From contig CAVTWS010000015.1 in NCBI GenBank assembly GCA_963738445.1, positions 186,001 to 250,000 on the forward strand: a DNA stretch of 64,000 nt, read 5' to 3'. The translations under genes were made by a program, and so were the position numbers. The notes below the pieces were generated by a model. It searched no databases. It saw only the letters and a list, made by a program, of their open reading frames with translations, and had not been told where the DNA came from. This DNA is from CAVTWS01 sp963738445 (GTDB lineage: Bacteria > Actinomycetota > Acidimicrobiia > Acidimicrobiales > SHLQ01). Within the stretch, counting starts at the first letter, position 1. Each line of letters opens with the position of its first letter. This document shows, piece by piece, positions 62,446 through 64,000 of this stretch.

Positions 62446-63075
62446 GTGCCGCCCCCGGGGTCGGCGGCGCCGGCGGTGGTTCGCGTCGGAGTCACCGGCC
62501 ACCGTTGGATCGGGCCCGACACCGTCGGCGCCTCGGCGCAGCTCCAGCGGAGCCTCTCGGAGATCGAGAACGGCTTCGGTGTCGGCGGAGCGGCCTGCCG
62601 GCTCGTCACCGCGCTGGCCGACGGCGCCGATCGTCGGGCGGCCATCGTGGCCCGGGAGCGGGGCTGGTTGCTGGAGGCGCTGCTGCCCCTCCCTGTGGAC
62701 GACTACCGGTCCGACTTCGAACCGTCGTCGGACGCCGAGTTCCGGCGGCTGCTGCGCCAGTGCGCCTGCATCGAGGTCGCGCCGGCCATCGGCGACGAGC
62801 GGGTCGACGCGGGGCCGGCCGTCGGCGTCGCGCGAGTCGACGCCTATCTGTCCGCGGGGCGGGCGATGGTCGAGCGGAGCGACATCGTCCTGGCCCTGTG
62901 GGACGGGCAACCGGCACGGGGCCGTGGCGGCACCGCCGAGATCGTTTCCCTGGCGCGGGAGCGCTCCCGGCCGATGATATGGATCAAGGTCGCCCGTTCG
63001 GGTGACCGCGACCCGGGTCGGGTCAGCGCGGTCGGCCACGAGCACTGGGCGTGGGAGCAGAGGTGGGAGTCATGA
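62446..63075 (+). CDS. SLOG/LSDAT-fold nucleotide-sensing-type protein
   Basis: The 209-residue protein has a Rossmann-like SLOG pattern: VGVTGHRWIG at the start, LADGADRRAAIVARERGW, LPLPVDDYRSDF and the late ALWDGQPARGRGGTAEIV. Such domains (DprA/YspA/LOG, and LSDAT as in TRPM channels) bind nucleotides or their derivatives. It starts with GTG three bases after hemL and overlaps a membrane TrkA-N gene (ATGA), so the two are translated together. A nucleotide signal controlling the membrane partner is an inference from this pairing. Confidence 0.78.
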   Translation: MPPPGSAAPAVVRVGVTGHRWIGPDTVGASAQLQRSLSEIENGFGVGGAACRLVTALADGADRRAAIVARERGWLLEALLPLPVDDYRSDFEPSSDAEFRRLLRQCACIEVAPAIGDERVDAGPAVGVARVDAYLSAGRAMVERSDIVLALWDGQPARGRGGTAEIVSLARERSRPMIWIKVARSGDRDPGRVSAVGHEHWAWEQRWES

Positions 63076-64000
63076 ACGCTGTCGCCCGGCGACTCTGGTC
63101 ACCCCAGAACCGGTGGAAGGTCCTCCTCGCGGCCTGGATGCTGGTCGCGGTGCTCTACTGCTGGGGCATCGCCGGCATCTCCCCGCCCGGCGAGGACTGG
63201 AGCTGGTGGGATCGCCTCTACGCATTGCCCGACGTGTACAGCTTCGGGCTCGGCAACGACATCGCCGCGCTCGACGGCCGGGTCCAGGCCGCTCGGTTCC
63301 TCGGCCCCGGCGTGGCGGCGGCCTCGTTCTTCCAGGCGTCGGCCGTGCTGTTCAAGGAGCAGCTGGACGCCTGGCGCCTGTCGCGGCTGCGGGATCACGT
63401 CATCGTGTGCGGAGCCGGCGAGATGGGGGGCCGCATCGCCCTGGACTTCGCCCGGCAGGGTCGGGGCACGGTCGTCGTCGATCATGATCCCGCGTCGCCC
63501 GGGGCGGCGACCGCCAAAGCGGCGGGTGCCTTCGTGGTCTTCGGCGACGCCGGAGATCCCGACGTGTTGCGGCGGGCCGGCGTGGGCCGCGCCCGCGACC
63601 TCGTCGCCATCACCGGCTCGGACGGCCGCAACGTGGAGATCACCACCGTCGCCCGGCACCTGCACGAGCCCGCTCACTCCACGCTGCGCTGCTCGGTGCA
63701 CCTCCTCGACGGCGAGCTCTGCAACCTCCTGCGGCTGGAGGAGCTGCGAGGCCAGCAGCGGGCCGTCAGCACCGACTACATGAACGTGTTCCAGCGCGGG
63801 GCCCGGTTCTGGCTCCACGACGCCGACCCGCTCGTCCCCGCATCGGGTGTGCCCCACATCGTCATCATCGGCTCCGATGACCTGTGCCTGGAACTGCTGG
63901 TCGCTGTGCTTCAGGCGGCGGGGGCCACCGAAGGGCCCGAGCCGCTGGTCACCCTCGTGGCCTCGGACGCCTCCGACCAACTCGGTGCCCTCCGGCTGCA
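63072..64000 (+). CDS. Membrane protein with a TrkA-N (RCK) domain, cut by the window end
   Basis: The visible 309 residues start with a basic segment and a membrane helix (WKVLLAAWMLVAVLYCWGIAG), a second hydrophobic part (FLGPGVAAASFFQASAVLF), then a TrkA-N/RCK fold with HVIVCGAGEMGGRIALDFARQG (dinucleotide motif), VVVDHDP and FVVFGDAGDPDVLRRAGV. A second Rossmann-like unit begins at HIVIIGSDDLCLELLVAVL. The layout resembles RCK-type potassium channel or Castor/Pollux-like proteins, although I see no potassium selectivity filter in the visible part. The 3' end is outside the window. Confidence 0.8.
   Translation, partial: MNAVARRLWSPQNRWKVLLAAWMLVAVLYCWGIAGISPPGEDWSWWDRLYALPDVYSFGLGNDIAALDGRVQAARFLGPGVAAASFFQASAVLFKEQLDAWRLSRLRDHVIVCGAGEMGGRIALDFARQGRGTVVVDHDPASPGAATAKAAGAFVVFGDAGDPDVLRRAGVGRARDLVAITGSDGRNVEITTVARHLHEPAHSTLRCSVHLLDGELCNLLRLEELRGQQRAVSTDYMNVFQRGARFWLHDADPLVPASGVPHIVIIGSDDLCLELLVAVLQAAGATEGPEPLVTLVASDASDQLGALRL

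Noticed and set aside
61513..63045. Minus-strand open frame of 510 codons
   Set aside because: It is the antisense shadow of the HemL half and the SLOG gene.

Overview
The window is high-GC, gene-dense DNA from an actinobacterium. The lineage markers are a WhiB protein, mycothiol glycosyltransferase MshA, an RsiG-type c-di-GMP-binding protein, a proC plus excisionase-like HTH pair as in mycobacteria, ClpS next to DUF2017, F420-type luciferase-like oxidoreductases, and a caa3-type oxidase cluster. I infer a member of the class Acidimicrobiia or a near relative, aerobic and heterotrophic; the class-level assignment is inference, not proof.

Layout. 1-3.1 kb: the end of a HAD phosphatase gene and a family-2 glycoside hydrolase. 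3.5-3.9 kb: tRNA-Phe, tRNA-Asp and tRNA-Glu, all on the minus strand. 3.9-4.7 kb: DUF2017 and clpS. 4.7-15.2 kb: a terminal oxidase locus with heme A synthase, heme O synthase, a ligand-less COX1-like protein with a COX3-like partner and a third membrane protein, then coxB (with a fused cytochrome c), coxA (apparent frameshift), subunits III and IV and ctaG. 15.3-28 kb: housekeeping and regulatory genes (serS, pdxH, ccdA/tlpA, whiB, an MBL hydrolase, orn, dut, an ECF sigma/anti-sigma/MscS-like operon, nagZ, an MFS transporter). 28.1-28.7 kb: a nucleotidyltransferase with a small partner that looks like a toxin-antitoxin-type module. 29.6-37.2 kb: one long minus-strand catabolic-looking operon (acyl-CoA synthetase, VOC, cyclase, two LLM oxidoreductases, SDR, SnoaL, serine hydrolase). 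37.4-39.8 kb: an eroded island beside tRNA-Lys, with a 5'-truncated tyrosine recombinase and a HEPN-like protein. 39.8-50 kb: amidohydrolase, UbiB-like kinase, MoaD-like protein, RsiG-like regulator, mshA, ybjN, proC, an HTH protein, a SAM hydrolase and others. 50-56.7 kb: an ABC-2 exporter, a CAP protein, an acyl-CoA synthetase and an HTTM pair. 56.8-62.4 kb: the heme operon hemA-hemC-hemD and a hemB-hemL fusion. 62.4-64 kb: a SLOG-fold protein followed by a membrane TrkA-N protein cut by the window end.

How the parts fit together: heme made by hemA/C/D/B/L can feed ctaA/ctaB and the caa3 oxidase, whose assembly is supported by ctaG and possibly ccdA/tlpA. The most unusual points are the COX1 paralogue that has lost every metal ligand, the SLOG plus TrkA-N pair, the single-copy c-di-GMP motif in the RsiG-like protein, the chain of stop/start overlaps built from a 26-bp repeat between mshA and ybjN, and the hemB-hemL fusion. 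Three otherwise normal genes (coxA, the SAM hydrolase, the ABC ATPase) each carry what looks like one missing base, so small indel errors in the assembly should be considered before any of them is called a pseudogene.
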